NCBI RefSeq assembly: GCF_013166655.1
Contig: NZ_JABKCA010000005.1
Location: 1-64,000, forward strand
Direction of reading: 5' to 3'
Source of the DNA: Lentimicrobium sp. L6
Lineage (GTDB): Bacteria; Bacteroidota; Bacteroidia; Bacteroidales; UBA12170
DNA length: 64,000 nt
A program made the position numbers and the translations under genes. Below, one piece after another: positions 17,874-26,855 of this stretch. The notes beneath the pieces are model-generated. The model had not been told where the DNA came from and made no database searches. It worked only from the letters and a program-made list of their open reading frames with translations. Position 1 is the first letter of the stretch; each line of letters begins with the position of its first letter.

Positions 17874-18581
17874 TTAAACCACGAAATAACCATTCTTCAA
17901 TTGTGGAACCACATTAAGGCTATCCAAAGTCAGACAATAATCCACATCATTCTTAAATCCTTTAGCCCTTAATAAATTTAAATGGTAACAGTCTTTCAAA
18001 CTCTCTTGAAGCTTATTTTCATCTTTAATAGCTAATGCCATGGATTGTGCACTGTCACTCAGTTTATAGCCCTTAGTTCTTGTCAACCTGTTAACTAAAA
18101 TACCTGCTGCTAATGAATCATCTAGACTAAATTGCCCATTAGTTCCAGAACAAATGATGGTGATATCCTCTTCTAATAAATCTAATCGTTTAACTACTGC
18201 TTTCATATTTACAAAAGCAGCTGTAACAACTTTTATAGCACGATGGGCTATTGCTACCGCTTGAGTCCCATTGGATGTACAGAGAACTATTTCTTTTCCA
18301 TCAATAAGCTCGCTACGCATTTCAAGAGGAGAGTTACCAAAATCAAATTTCGCTAACTTTATGGCATTTCTCTCGCCAGCCAAAAGTAGATTAGTATTTT
18401 GAGTTTTTAGAGTTAGAGCCTGTTGAGAAGTTTGAACCGTCTTTACTTTTGTGGCACCATTTGCCAAAGCTGTGGCCATGACAGAAGTTGCACGAAGCAC
18501 ATCTATCACAACAGCTACTTGTCCAACTAATTCCTTAGGAGCCACATCCTGATGCCGAAATATCACATTTATTTCGTGCAT
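17874..18581 (-). CDS. comB: 2-phosphosulfolactate phosphatase family protein (ComB-like)
   Basis: A 235-residue enzyme of the ComB family, which hydrolyses 2-phosphosulfolactate in archaeal coenzyme M synthesis. The characteristic motifs are visible: VAVVIDVLRATSVMATALAN, LLAGERNAIKLAKFDFGNSP, LCTSNGTQAV and ICSGTNGQFSLDDSLAAGIL. Many bacteria that do not make coenzyme M carry this gene, so the physiological substrate here is uncertain. No phosphosulfolactate synthase (ComA) is adjacent. The ATG overlaps the stop of the Wzi-like gene by one base, so the two are likely co-translated. Confidence 0.88.
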   Translation of the reverse strand: MHEINVIFRHQDVAPKELVGQVAVVIDVLRATSVMATALANGATKVKTVQTSQQALTLKTQNTNLLLAGERNAIKLAKFDFGNSPLEMRSELIDGKEIVLCTSNGTQAVAIAHRAIKVVTAAFVNMKAVVKRLDLLEEDITIICSGTNGQFSLDDSLAAGILVNRLTRTKGYKLSDSAQSMALAIKDENKLQESLKDCYHLNLLRAKGFKNDVDYCLTLDSLNVVPQLKNGYFVV

Positions 18582-20254
18582 TAGAAACCAATATTAAACC
18601 CACCTGACAATGTAGTCTGGTTTCCAATATAAAATTCTGGCGTCCATTTTTTTACCAATTCCTCATCTCCTTCAATATTGCTAATGGTGGCATTGGCCCA
18701 AACATATACATTATTCACGACTTCATATTTAATATTCAAAGCATAGGTGGTATTCTTCCAACTTACCTCTTCCATAAACGGCGTAGCTACAATATCACTA
18801 CCCGTTTCATACTTGGCATCCGGACCATGGCGTGCGATAAAAGCTTCCCCTTTTATATGCAAGCCTCTAATGGGTTTAAACTTGAGGTAGAAATATATTT
18901 CATCGCTATTATCTCGTAAATAATGCCCCATATTATATTTATTAGACTCGAAGGTTGTCGTTGATATTGGGTGCTGATAAGTACCTGGTAATGTTTTAGA
19001 GTATTCGAAACCTATTTCATAATTGTTCACCAAGAAATTACTTAATTGAAAACCACCTTTCCAACTCCAAAAATTATGAAGCGAATCGGTTTTCATCCTA
19101 TCGAATTTTATCTCGTCGGAATATAAAGCGCCGTATAAATGCAAATGCCTGATCAACCTCACAGAAACATCAGCAAAGAGCTGAGAATTTTGTCCTGCTT
19201 GCCCATAACTATCTGTAGCATTATATGTATGGTCTATAGGTTTGTAAACAAATATGGGCATCCAGAAGGCTGGATGATCCACATCACTATAAACAATACT
19301 ATTTCCTATGGAAACATTTAATCCTTTTATGGGACGAACAGTGAACATATTAGCTGTCATCCACTTTTTGCGAAATACGGAGCGATACCGAGGATCATTG
19401 CTTGTACCATCCCAATAACTACGCGCACTATCCACTACTTCACTCACCAACCAGCCATGAACATAATTAAACTCGAGCCAATAAGCAGGTTTTAACTTAA
19501 TAGCTATTTGAGCAAACGATGGCTGCTTACCTGAGAAGATATTGGCGCCGTGGGTATTGGTTCCCCATTCAAAATGGTCTTTTATCACGCCTATTTCTCC
19601 CCAATTCCAACTAAAAGTAACTCCTCCTCTCATCTCACTCCAATCCACTCCTCCGTCTCTATACTTAAAATTCCCTCCAGACATGGGAGTCAAATAATCC
19701 GTCTTATTAAAAATAGTTGTACTATGATGATCTCGGAGACTGGCATAAACGCCAACATGCTCGCCTATATATCCATAACCTTGCAGCCCACCATAACTAA
19801 AAGACTCTGTTCCATTATCGTTATTAAACATATTATAACCGTAGACTGGCTGTATTTGAAAGCTAAATAATTTATCTTGATAGAATCCTCCTAAGGGATT
19901 GATATCTATTCCAAACCCGTCAGTTTTCTTAAGAAAGTTAACCTTAGGATTTAAACTCAACCTATCATGTAATTCCAAGGTAAAACCTGTCAAATAGAAA
20001 TCAAGTTCTTTAGATTGTCTTTGAGACATTTCGTTACGATATCCTTCCGCCTCTTCCAGTTTCTCTGCGATAAAATTTCTGCTATAGGGTTTTATTACAC
20101 TATTGATTTCTATCCAACCCTCAGTTGCCAATTCATCTAAATAATCATAGATATTTTCATTGCTAATATGTTCATACACCACTTGAGAATGTATATTAAT
20201 CAAAGCCGAAAACATCAATATCAATCCTATTATATATTTCTTCATATTATGCAT
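18581..20254 (-). CDS. Outer-membrane beta-barrel, capsule assembly Wzi-like
   Basis: A 557-residue exported protein with a signal peptide (KKYIIGLILMFSALINIHSQ) and a short helical N-terminal region (IYDYLDELATEGWIEINSVI, PYSRNFIAEKL). A long stretch of alternating amphipathic strands rich in Trp, Tyr and Phe follows and ends in a barrel-type terminus (SGGFNIGF). This is the plan of Wzi-like proteins, which hold capsule at the surface. The assignment rests on overall layout and the N-terminal motif, not on a strict signature. Neighbours (sugar transferase, FemAB-like, VanZ) fit an envelope-polysaccharide locus. It overlaps the gene before it by eight bases. Confidence 0.6.
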   Translation of the reverse strand: MHNMKKYIIGLILMFSALINIHSQVVYEHISNENIYDYLDELATEGWIEINSVIKPYSRNFIAEKLEEAEGYRNEMSQRQSKELDFYLTGFTLELHDRLSLNPKVNFLKKTDGFGIDINPLGGFYQDKLFSFQIQPVYGYNMFNNDNGTESFSYGGLQGYGYIGEHVGVYASLRDHHSTTIFNKTDYLTPMSGGNFKYRDGGVDWSEMRGGVTFSWNWGEIGVIKDHFEWGTNTHGANIFSGKQPSFAQIAIKLKPAYWLEFNYVHGWLVSEVVDSARSYWDGTSNDPRYRSVFRKKWMTANMFTVRPIKGLNVSIGNSIVYSDVDHPAFWMPIFVYKPIDHTYNATDSYGQAGQNSQLFADVSVRLIRHLHLYGALYSDEIKFDRMKTDSLHNFWSWKGGFQLSNFLVNNYEIGFEYSKTLPGTYQHPISTTTFESNKYNMGHYLRDNSDEIYFYLKFKPIRGLHIKGEAFIARHGPDAKYETGSDIVATPFMEEVSWKNTTYALNIKYEVVNNVYVWANATISNIEGDEELVKKWTPEFYIGNQTTLSGGFNIGF

Positions 20255-21260
20255 TTTTAGAAAATAGTTTTAGGAACATTTTAATGAACCAATGAAAAAC
20301 TTTGTAATGGCTATTGGTAAAACGGCCATAATTGAGGATTCTTCCTCCAAATTTACTTTTAAACTCACGAACGCCATAAGAATGTGATGGTACTCCGGCA
20401 CCCATAAAATCGAAACCTGTGAAGTCATTATCCATGGCATATTTTATACCTGCCCATGTAGCCATTACTGAAGGATAAGCGGGTTTACACTCTTGATCTA
20501 ATCCAGCCACATACCACTCATATACCATTTTATGCTGATAAATAGGCAACATAATCCCTCCTACTATCCTCCCATCATAATGCACCAAAAGGTATTTCCC
20601 ATGACCTTTTTGAACCACATGATTATAAAAACTCTCAAAGAAATGCCAATCAGGAAGTGGTTTATTAATTTTTGTGCGGTACAAATCGGCTAGAATCTCA
20701 TAAAACTGATTGACTTGGCCAATATCTGGTTTTTTAATGATTTTAGCTCCATTGGCTATGGCTTTTTTAATCTGACGACGTTTACTTTTACTAAATGAAG
20801 CTTCCACATCACGATTAGTCAGAGGAATCTGATAATTCAAATGCGCCTCATATTTAAAGCCGTTCCTCAAGAAAACATCTATTTGATGGCTCCAACTGTG
20901 TAAATTTCTAATTTCAGAATAAATAGCTTTGTGTTTAGTAAAATCAGCATAGACTTTCAGTAATCCATCGAGTATTTTCTCCCCATTGGTAGGAATCAAA
21001 GGTCCTCCAACAATTAATGATCGCCTAAAAAACCTATCTGGGATTCGCTTACTTTTTCGTTGAATCACAAATAGGAATCCTCCCAGTAACTTTTTACTAT
21101 TGCTATCTTTTGCCACACAATAAAAAGGACGAAACTCACTAGTGTGTATGTAAAATTCATAAAACAAACTCATTTGAAAAGAATTACCTCTGGGATGAGA
21201 TTTTACAAAATCATCCCAAGAATCTCCAATATTGTTTTTATGAATGAAATATTCTATCAT
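20247..21260 (-). CDS. FemAB-like / GNAT-fold peptidyl- or acyltransferase
   Basis: A 337-residue cytoplasmic protein of the FemAB/FemX group. The N-terminus has GDSWDDFVKSHPRGNSFQMS, typical of the group. The second GNAT-like half has SFSKSKRRQIKKAIANGAKI and GGIMLPIYQHKMVYEWYVAG, and near the end FDFMGAGVPSHSYGVREFKS. FemX enzymes add amino acids to lipid II, while other members modify polysaccharides or form part of exosortase-linked loci. In this glycan cluster, modification of an envelope polysaccharide is plausible but inferred. It overlaps the downstream Wzi-like gene by eight bases and follows the VanZ gene by 16 bases. Confidence 0.72.
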   Translation of the reverse strand: MIEYFIHKNNIGDSWDDFVKSHPRGNSFQMSLFYEFYIHTSEFRPFYCVAKDSNSKKLLGGFLFVIQRKSKRIPDRFFRRSLIVGGPLIPTNGEKILDGLLKVYADFTKHKAIYSEIRNLHSWSHQIDVFLRNGFKYEAHLNYQIPLTNRDVEASFSKSKRRQIKKAIANGAKIIKKPDIGQVNQFYEILADLYRTKINKPLPDWHFFESFYNHVVQKGHGKYLLVHYDGRIVGGIMLPIYQHKMVYEWYVAGLDQECKPAYPSVMATWAGIKYAMDNDFTGFDFMGAGVPSHSYGVREFKSKFGGRILNYGRFTNSHYKVFHWFIKMFLKLFSKNA

Positions 21261-21276
21261 GAGGGTTTGAAGATAG

Positions 21277-21675
21277 CTATTTTTTATAAATCTGTTTCAA
21301 AAAAGCAGGAACTAGCAAATAAGTGGTCAATAAACCTGCCACATTATAAATCAAATCTAAAGGATTAAATGTCCTATCAGGAATCCAAATTTGATGTATT
21401 TCATCGGCACATGCAAAAATAACTAAACCAATTATTGCCCAAAAGTATTTTCTAAATGGAAAAACGCCATCGATACTAGATTTCCATACGATAAAGAAAG
21501 TCCCCCAAATGGCAAAAACTCCAAAGTGTTCCAGATAATCCAAACGGAAAGGTTCATTCCATATATTTATCTTTTGTGTTGGAATATTGGGTAAAGAAGA
21601 CAATATAAAAATAGTTAATCCCCAAAGCCAGAATAGTATTTTAAATAGTTTCTTTTGTTGAAGTAGTTGCTTCAT
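21277..21675 (-). CDS. VanZ-family membrane protein
   Basis: A 132-residue protein with four predicted membrane helices (LFWLWGLTIFILSSLPNIP, FGVFAIWGTFFIVW, FWAIIGLVIFACADEIHQIW, LDLIYNVAGLLTTYLLVPAF). The motifs DEIHQIWIPDRTFNPLDLIYN and the early SSLPNIP match VanZ. VanZ is linked to low-level teicoplanin resistance in enterococci. In Bacteroidota small VanZ proteins often sit in polysaccharide clusters with unknown function, which fits here. Four bases separate it from the sugar transferase stop. Confidence 0.88.
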   Translation of the reverse strand: MKQLLQQKKLFKILFWLWGLTIFILSSLPNIPTQKINIWNEPFRLDYLEHFGVFAIWGTFFIVWKSSIDGVFPFRKYFWAIIGLVIFACADEIHQIWIPDRTFNPLDLIYNVAGLLTTYLLVPAFLKQIYKK

Positions 21676-21678
21676 AAA

Positions 21679-23247
21679 TTAATTACTCCTAGCCTTTTTA
21701 ATGAGAATATTATAAAATGCTTTAAAGAAATAACTCACATCGGTTCTAAAAGGATGTTTTTCGTATGCTTCTAGGTATTTCATTTCAGACGCCATAATTT
21801 CTTCTAAAGTCACAGGCATATCTACGTAGAAAGGAGGAACTAAGCCTGGTTTATATTTTAACCTACGTTCTTTTAATTCATCGGAATAAAGATTAAAATA
21901 ATGGGAACTTAATGGCCTTACACCAACAATTTTCATCTCTCCTTTAAACACATTGAGGAACATCGGAAGCTCATCTAACCAAAATTTCCTCATAAATTTA
22001 CCAATAGATGTCACACGAAAATCATCGGCAAACTTCCCTCCATCTTGTAATTTATTCCTATCGTAAATATAGCCTTGTAAATATTCAGAATAAGGATGCA
22101 TGGTCCTCATCTTATAAACTCCAATTTTATTTCCTCCTTTACCAAAGCGACGAAGTTTAATTAAAGGACCATAGGTTGGGTTGGAATCAAATACCGGCTC
22201 AGCAATCTTACGCGTCACAAAGTATAAATCAGAGCCTATCAACTTTTCTTCTACTATTTCGAATCCACAACTATAAAGTCTACCGAAAGTTTCGGCTTTT
22301 GACATCACCCTATTCCTTCCTTTCGTTAAAATAAAATATATTTTTTTTGTAGTCCATAATTTTGGCATAATACGTTTAAAACCAAAATCGATACTATATA
22401 CAACCCAGTTAATCCCCGGTGGGAATTTTTTCAATATTCTTTGTTTGCGGAGCGTATAGGTTTCCACATAATTAAGATACAAACCTCCCATGGGTAGCTT
22501 GGCGTTCACCGCTTCAAAAAACTTATTGATTCGAAGAATATCATTGATTCTCTTTAAATTTACTACTGAGTTATACTCTGCCTTAGGTTGATTATAAATA
22601 TTGAATTTAGTTGAAGTGGAAACCAACATAAGACTTGGGTCTACCAAAGGAATATGCTCATCAATAAACTTAAGCACCTCATTACCCACTTCACTTTGTA
22701 TCAATTGATGTTTTTGCTCCAATCCCTCGCTTGACTTGGCTTGCTCATCAAAAGTTGGATATTCATATTCTTTTTTGAATTTTGGAATCTTTTGAAAGCG
22801 CTCCAAGTCATCCATTTCCTTATTCAATTCTCGGTTGTGAACAAAGAAAGAACTCGCTACGCCCTCTAAAATTGTTGCAAAGACAACTGTTAAAACAATC
22901 ATTAACCTACTATAGCTCAAAGAAGCAAAAAAGATAACAAAAGTGATAGAAAATAGGATAAAGAGATTGCTTTTTATAATAGACAACACATAAGCTTTGC
23001 TATTCTTAGCCTTATTAGGATGATATTTCCCAAAAATAACAGACGAACCTATCCATACCGCTTCAAATATTAAAAAAGGCACCCAATAATAATTAAATAC
23101 CGCCTTTTCCTTGCCTGTCTTAAAATAAGCAGCCAACATAAAGGCAATAAATACAAAGAGTATATCAAAAAGTACAAAAATCAGTGTGCGTTTCTTCATT
23201 GAGATTTTGATTTGCTTGCAAATGTAGTGAATTAGAAAAAAAATCAA
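21679..23247 (-). CDS. Undecaprenyl-phosphate sugar transferase (bacterial sugar transferase family)
   Basis: A 522-residue membrane enzyme likely to start a surface polysaccharide by moving a sugar-1-phosphate onto undecaprenyl phosphate. The N-terminal half has four hydrophobic helices (TLIFVLFDILFVFIAFMLAA and three more). The C-terminal catalytic region has the PF02397-type features GVYKMRTMHPYS, DDFRVTSIGKFMRKFWLDEL, PMFLNVFKGEMKIVGVRPLS and YKPGLVPPFYVD. The middle segment (residues about 170-370) is longer than in typical WbaP/PglC proteins, with a Rossmann-like character, and its role is unknown. A start 15 codons further in (MKKRTLIF) is equally possible. It is first in the operon running down to about 17 kb. 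Confidence 0.85.
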   Translation of the reverse strand: MIFFLIHYICKQIKISMKKRTLIFVLFDILFVFIAFMLAAYFKTGKEKAVFNYYWVPFLIFEAVWIGSSVIFGKYHPNKAKNSKAYVLSIIKSNLFILFSITFVIFFASLSYSRLMIVLTVVFATILEGVASSFFVHNRELNKEMDDLERFQKIPKFKKEYEYPTFDEQAKSSEGLEQKHQLIQSEVGNEVLKFIDEHIPLVDPSLMLVSTSTKFNIYNQPKAEYNSVVNLKRINDILRINKFFEAVNAKLPMGGLYLNYVETYTLRKQRILKKFPPGINWVVYSIDFGFKRIMPKLWTTKKIYFILTKGRNRVMSKAETFGRLYSCGFEIVEEKLIGSDLYFVTRKIAEPVFDSNPTYGPLIKLRRFGKGGNKIGVYKMRTMHPYSEYLQGYIYDRNKLQDGGKFADDFRVTSIGKFMRKFWLDELPMFLNVFKGEMKIVGVRPLSSHYFNLYSDELKERRLKYKPGLVPPFYVDMPVTLEEIMASEMKYLEAYEKHPFRTDVSYFFKAFYNILIKKARSN

Positions 23248-23297
23248 TTATTATACGTTAAATAATTAGTGGCTATTTCGAAATTATCGAATTTTAC

Positions 23298-23305
23298 TAC
23301 TTTTG
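23298..23305 (+). promoter_or_regulatory. -7 box for the DUF5606 gene
   Basis: TACTTTTG matches TAnnTTTG and lies 24 bp before ATG 23329. It falls inside the longest open frame (from 23269) and therefore supports the shorter start. Confidence 0.6.
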
Positions 23306-23328
23306 CAGGCACAAATCAAAAAAAGCAT

Positions 23329-23772
23329 ATGGATTTAAGCAAAATTTTATCGATAGCCGGTAAACCCGGATTACACAAAATGATTTCTCAATCTAAATCA
23401 GGATTGATAGTAGAATCTTTATTAGACGGAAGAAGAATCCCTGCATTTTCACACGAAAGAATTAGCTCTTTAGAAGAGATTAGCATATTCACTGAATTAG
23501 ATGATGTTCCTTTGAAAGAAGTTCTTAAGAGTATTTATAAGAAAGAAGACGGAAAGAAAACCATCAGTCATAAAAGTTCTGCAAACGAGTTAAAAGGATT
23601 GATGCTTGAAATACTTCCTGACTATGATCAAGAAAGAGTATACGTTTCTGATATCAAGAAATTAATTAGCTGGTACAATCTTTTAATCGAAAATGAACTG
23701 ATTGATTTAGAAGAAGCGACCAAAGAAGAAGAAGAAGCAAATTCTGAAGAAGAGACTTCAACAGAAAAATAA
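23329..23772 (+). CDS. DUF5606 domain-containing protein
   Basis: A 147-residue cytoplasmic protein of a Bacteroidota-specific family with no known function. It begins DLSKILSIAGKPGLHKMISQ, the family's near-invariant N-terminus, followed by GLIVESLLDGRRIPAF, ISIFTELDDVPLKEV, and an acidic C-terminal tail (EEATKEEEEANSEEE). The start at 23329 was chosen because the promoter box is at 23298-23305 and the conserved domain begins here. It stands alone between a divergent sugar transferase operon and a terminator. Confidence 0.88.
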   Translation: MDLSKILSIAGKPGLHKMISQSKSGLIVESLLDGRRIPAFSHERISSLEEISIFTELDDVPLKEVLKSIYKKEDGKKTISHKSSANELKGLMLEILPDYDQERVYVSDIKKLISWYNLLIENELIDLEEATKEEEEANSEEETSTEK

Positions 23773-23781
23773 AAAAAATAA

Positions 23782-23817
23782 ACACAAGATTTTAGCTATT
23801 AAAATCTTGTGTTTTTT
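23782..23817 (+). terminator. Intrinsic terminator between DUF5606 gene and pyrD
   Basis: A perfect 13-bp stem, ACACAAGATTTTA (23782-23794) / TAAAATCTTGTGT (23800-23812), is followed by six T. It contains the GTG at 23809, which therefore is not a believable start for pyrD. Confidence 0.9.
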
Positions 23818-23829
23818 AAACTGCAAAAA

Positions 23830-24858
23830 ATGTATAAACTCATTATTCGTCCAGTTCTTTTCCAAATGTATGCTGAGAATGTTCATCATTTGATCAAAAA
23901 GACCTTGAAAATTGGATTTGCTATTCCATGCATTAAAAACATAGTGAGAGGATGTTATGCAGTTAAAGATAGTCGCTTAGAACGAGAAGTCTTTGGCATC
24001 AAGTTTAAAAACCCTGTTGGAATTGCTGCAGGGTTTGACAAGGATGCACAAATGTTTAACGAGTTGGCAGAATTTGGATTTGGTCATATAGAGATTGGTA
24101 GCGTAACTCCAAAAGCCCAGCCCGGAAATCCCAAACCAAGAGTATTCCGCTTGATTAAAGATCATGCGATTATCAATAGAATGGGCTTTAATAATGGCGG
24201 TATCGATTTCGCTGTTAAGAATTTAAAAAAGAGAAAAACCAAGGCTATCATAGGAGGTAATTTAGGCAAGAACACCGCAACACCAAATGATATAGCTGTA
24301 CAAGATTATTTAGCTGTATTCGAAGGGTTATTTCCCTATGTGGATTATTTTGTGGTGAATGTAAGTTGCCCCAATGTGACTAATCTTTGTGAATTACAAG
24401 ATCAAGACTTTTTAGAGGAAATTCTTTTTACAGTACAGAAAGCCAATAATAAGAAAGCCAAACGTAAACCTGTTTTACTTAAGGTAGCTCCAGACTTAAA
24501 CGAGAAACAGCTTGATGAAGTAATCGATATCATTAAGAAAACCCAGATTGACGGCGTAATTGCTACGAACACCACCGTTACACGCGAAAACTTAGAATGC
24601 GAATTTGAATCGATAGGAAACGGTGGACTCAGTGGAGCTCCTCTAAAAAACAAGTCTACCGAAGTGATTAGATACCTCGCTACCAAGAGTAAAAAAGCAT
24701 TCCCTATTATTGGGGTTGGAGGAATTCATACTGCAAAAGACGCACTTGAAAAAATAGAGGCTGGGGCTGATTTAATTCAAGTCTATACAGGATTTATTTA
24801 TGAAGGCCCAGGAATTGCCAAAAGAATTAATAAAGCGATTTTAAAATCAATGAAATAA
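23830..24858 (+). CDS. pyrD: Dihydroorotate dehydrogenase (quinone), class 2
   Basis: A 342-residue flavoprotein oxidising dihydroorotate to orotate in pyrimidine synthesis and passing electrons to quinone at the inner membrane. The N-terminal helix pair ([20 protein letters not shown]) is the membrane-docking extension of class 2 enzymes. FMN- and substrate-site motifs follow: [71 protein letters not shown] and [23 protein letters not shown] 23830 was preferred to GTG 23809 because the latter lies inside a terminator hairpin. A second, different dihydroorotate dehydrogenase-like gene occurs at 54.4 kb. Confidence 0.95.
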   Translation: MYKLIIRPVLFQMYAENVHHLIKKTLKIGFAIPCIKNIVRGCYAVKDSRLEREVFGIKFKNPVGIAAGFDKDAQMFNELAEFGFGHIEIGSVTPKAQPGNPKPRVFRLIKDHAIINRMGFNNGGIDFAVKNLKKRKTKAIIGGNLGKNTATPNDIAVQDYLAVFEGLFPYVDYFVVNVSCPNVTNLCELQDQDFLEEILFTVQKANNKKAKRKPVLLKVAPDLNEKQLDEVIDIIKKTQIDGVIATNTTVTRENLECEFESIGNGGLSGAPLKNKSTEVIRYLATKSKKAFPIIGVGGIHTAKDALEKIEAGADLIQVYTGFIYEGPGIAKRINKAILKSMK

Positions 24859-24863
24859 TATAA

Positions 24864-25319
24864 TTACTGTATTTTATTTCCTTCTTTATCTAAGAAAAGC
24901 CATTTTTCACCCATTCTTACCTTCAATTTCCCATCGTTAACATCCTCGGCTTCGTCGAATTTTATTTCAATAACAACTTTTCCAGTTAAATCCACATATC
25001 CAAATTTCTCTCCCTTCTTTACCACGGCTAAACCACCCTCAAAATACATCAAGTCATTATCATATTCAAATGGCACCACCTCGTTTCCTTTCAGATCTAT
25101 TAGACCCATTTTTCCGTTTAAAACTACCGAAGCATAGCCCATATAAAAACAATCTGCTTTCTCGTAAACATGAGGAATGACTTCTTTTCCATCATTATCT
25201 ACGAAGCCCCATTTACCCTCATCATTTTCTGAGGTAAAAACATCTTGACCAAAGGAAACAAGAGCAAAAAGACTAAATATTAAGCTGAACAAAAGTGATT
25301 TCTTCATAATAGATTTCAT
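24864..25319 (-). CDS. Small exported WG-repeat protein
   Basis: A 151-residue protein with a signal peptide (KKSLLFSLIFSLFALVSFGQ) and four WG-type repeats of about 25-30 residues: EGKWGFVDNDGKEVIPHVYE, NGKMGLIDLKGNEVVPFEYD, GEKFGYVDLTGKVVIEIKFD and GEKWLFLDKEGNKIQ. WG repeats form small beta structures in exported Bacteroidota proteins; no enzyme activity is known. The in-frame ATG at 25307 (MKKSLLF) gives the more usual signal peptide and may be the true start. It has its own well-formed promoter. Confidence 0.82.
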   Translation of the reverse strand: MKSIMKKSLLFSLIFSLFALVSFGQDVFTSENDEGKWGFVDNDGKEVIPHVYEKADCFYMGYASVVLNGKMGLIDLKGNEVVPFEYDNDLMYFEGGLAVVKKGEKFGYVDLTGKVVIEIKFDEAEDVNDGKLKVRMGEKWLFLDKEGNKIQ

Positions 25320-25335
25320 TATATAATTTGGCTTG

Positions 25336-25365
25336 CAAAAATAATATTTTTATAAAATGCTCAAA
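25336..25365 (-). promoter_or_regulatory. Complete Bacteroidota promoter (-33 TTTG, -7 TATTTTTG)
   Basis: On the minus strand TTTG (25362-25365) and TATTTTTG (25336-25343) are separated by 18 bp, close to the consensus spacing. The start codon of the WG-repeat gene is 16-28 bp downstream. Confidence 0.7.
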
Positions 25366-25425
25366 ATTCATTTTCAAGATTCAAAAAACAACCTTATGAA
25401 TATTCCGCATAGAACATTAAAAGGC

Positions 25426-26646
25426 TTACATATAACCTTCTCTCCTCTTTGAAAACTTGGCCAAACCTCCAAGAGAAGTCTCCTTATACAAACTAGGCAA
25501 ATCATGTCCTGTTTGTTTCATAGCCTCTACGGTTTCATCAAAACTGACCAAGTGCGTGCCATCACCCAAAATAGCGAAGCTGGCGGCATCTATGGCTCTG
25601 ACAGCACCGTGTGCATTTCTTTCAATACATGGAGCCTGAACTAAGCCCGCTATCGGATCACAAGTCAGGCCTAGGTGGTGCTCCAAACCTATTTCTGCAG
25701 CATACTCAATTTGCCCAGTACTTCCACCTACTAATTGTGCGGCAGCGGCAGAAGCCATAGAACAAGCCGCTCCAACCTCTCCTTGACAACCTACTTCAGC
25801 GCCAGAAATGGAAGCATTTTCTTTAATTAAATTCCCAACAAGACCTGCTGTTGCTAAGGCCCTTATTATTTTTTGATCGGTAAATTGGTAAGATTCCTGA
25901 AGAAACAAAAGAACAGAAGGTAAAATCCCACAGGAACCACAAGTAGGAGCAGTTACAACAGTTCCACCGCTGGCATTCTCCTCACTTACTGCTAAAGCAA
26001 ATGCGAATAATTTAGATGTATTTTGTAAATGACGCCCCATGGTCTTGGAACGAACATAATAAGAGCTGGCTTTTCTTCTAATACCTAAAGGGCCAGGTAG
26101 AACCCCTTCATTTTCTAGACCATTTCGGATGGTGGCTTTCATCTGGGTCCAAATATCAGCTAAGAATGTTTTAAAATCGTCATCCTCCACCTCAAATACA
26201 TACTCCCAATAGGATTTACCGGTTTGCTGCGACCAATCTAATATCCCAGCCATGGTGCGATAAGGATAAAGGTTTGCAGCCATTTGCATTTCGTCTTTAT
26301 CGGCATCATTTACTATTCTACCTCCACCAACACTATAAACTAAATTCTCAGCTTGTAGACTATCTTTCTCGTCAAAGGCTTGAAATAATAAGGCATTGGA
26401 ATGAAACTCTTTTCTTTCTTCAGGTTTCCAAATAATTTCTAGTTTTTTATCTTCAAAAACCTCCTCAATGGCTTGATCAGTTAAATGGCCTTTACCAGTT
26501 AATGCCAAACTTCCAAAAAGAGTCACCTTAAAACTTGAATACTTTTCGTTTTTTGATAAAAATGCAATAGCTGCTTTTCGAGGCCCCATAGTATGGCTAC
26601 TCGATGGTCCTTTTCCTACTTTATATATTTCTCTGATGGATTCCAT
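25426..26646 (-). CDS. sdaA: L-serine ammonia-lyase, single-chain iron-sulfur type
   Basis: A 406-residue enzyme converting L-serine to pyruvate and ammonia with a [4Fe-4S] cluster. The beta domain comes first (SIREIYKVGKGPSSSHTMGP), then the alpha domain with the cluster cysteines and substrate loop: VVTAPTCGSCGILPSVLLF, GCQGEVGAACSMASAAAAQL and LTCDPIAGLVQAPCIERNA. Order and length match the fused SdaA form. It supplies pyruvate, which the NifJ at 55.7 kb could oxidise, though the genes are not linked. No regulator is adjacent. Confidence 0.95.
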   Translation of the reverse strand: MESIREIYKVGKGPSSSHTMGPRKAAIAFLSKNEKYSSFKVTLFGSLALTGKGHLTDQAIEEVFEDKKLEIIWKPEERKEFHSNALLFQAFDEKDSLQAENLVYSVGGGRIVNDADKDEMQMAANLYPYRTMAGILDWSQQTGKSYWEYVFEVEDDDFKTFLADIWTQMKATIRNGLENEGVLPGPLGIRRKASSYYVRSKTMGRHLQNTSKLFAFALAVSEENASGGTVVTAPTCGSCGILPSVLLFLQESYQFTDQKIIRALATAGLVGNLIKENASISGAEVGCQGEVGAACSMASAAAAQLVGGSTGQIEYAAEIGLEHHLGLTCDPIAGLVQAPCIERNAHGAVRAIDAASFAILGDGTHLVSFDETVEAMKQTGHDLPSLYKETSLGGLAKFSKRREGYM

Positions 26647-26855
26647 ATTGTTCGTATTTGAAACGGCTAAATTAGGAAAAAGCTAGGATAAACAGAGTTT
26701 ATTTCAATAGCTTATTAAATGGTTAAATCTACAACTTAGACTCATTTTATAAAAAACTAGAGCCTACCTCATAGTACAAAGGAAACTTAATAGTAGTGAT
26801 TATTTACTTATTCTAATGCAAGTTTTGATATCGTAGATAAAACATTTTTTAGAAT

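Noticed and set aside
23809-23829. GTG at 23809 as start of pyrD
   Set aside because: It lies within the stem and T-run of the preceding terminator; ATG 23830 gives the usual class 2 N-terminus.
26647-26855. Hidden gene or RNA between sdaA and the kinase
   Set aside because: AT-rich, stops in all frames, no hairpin with a T-run and no perfect -7 box.
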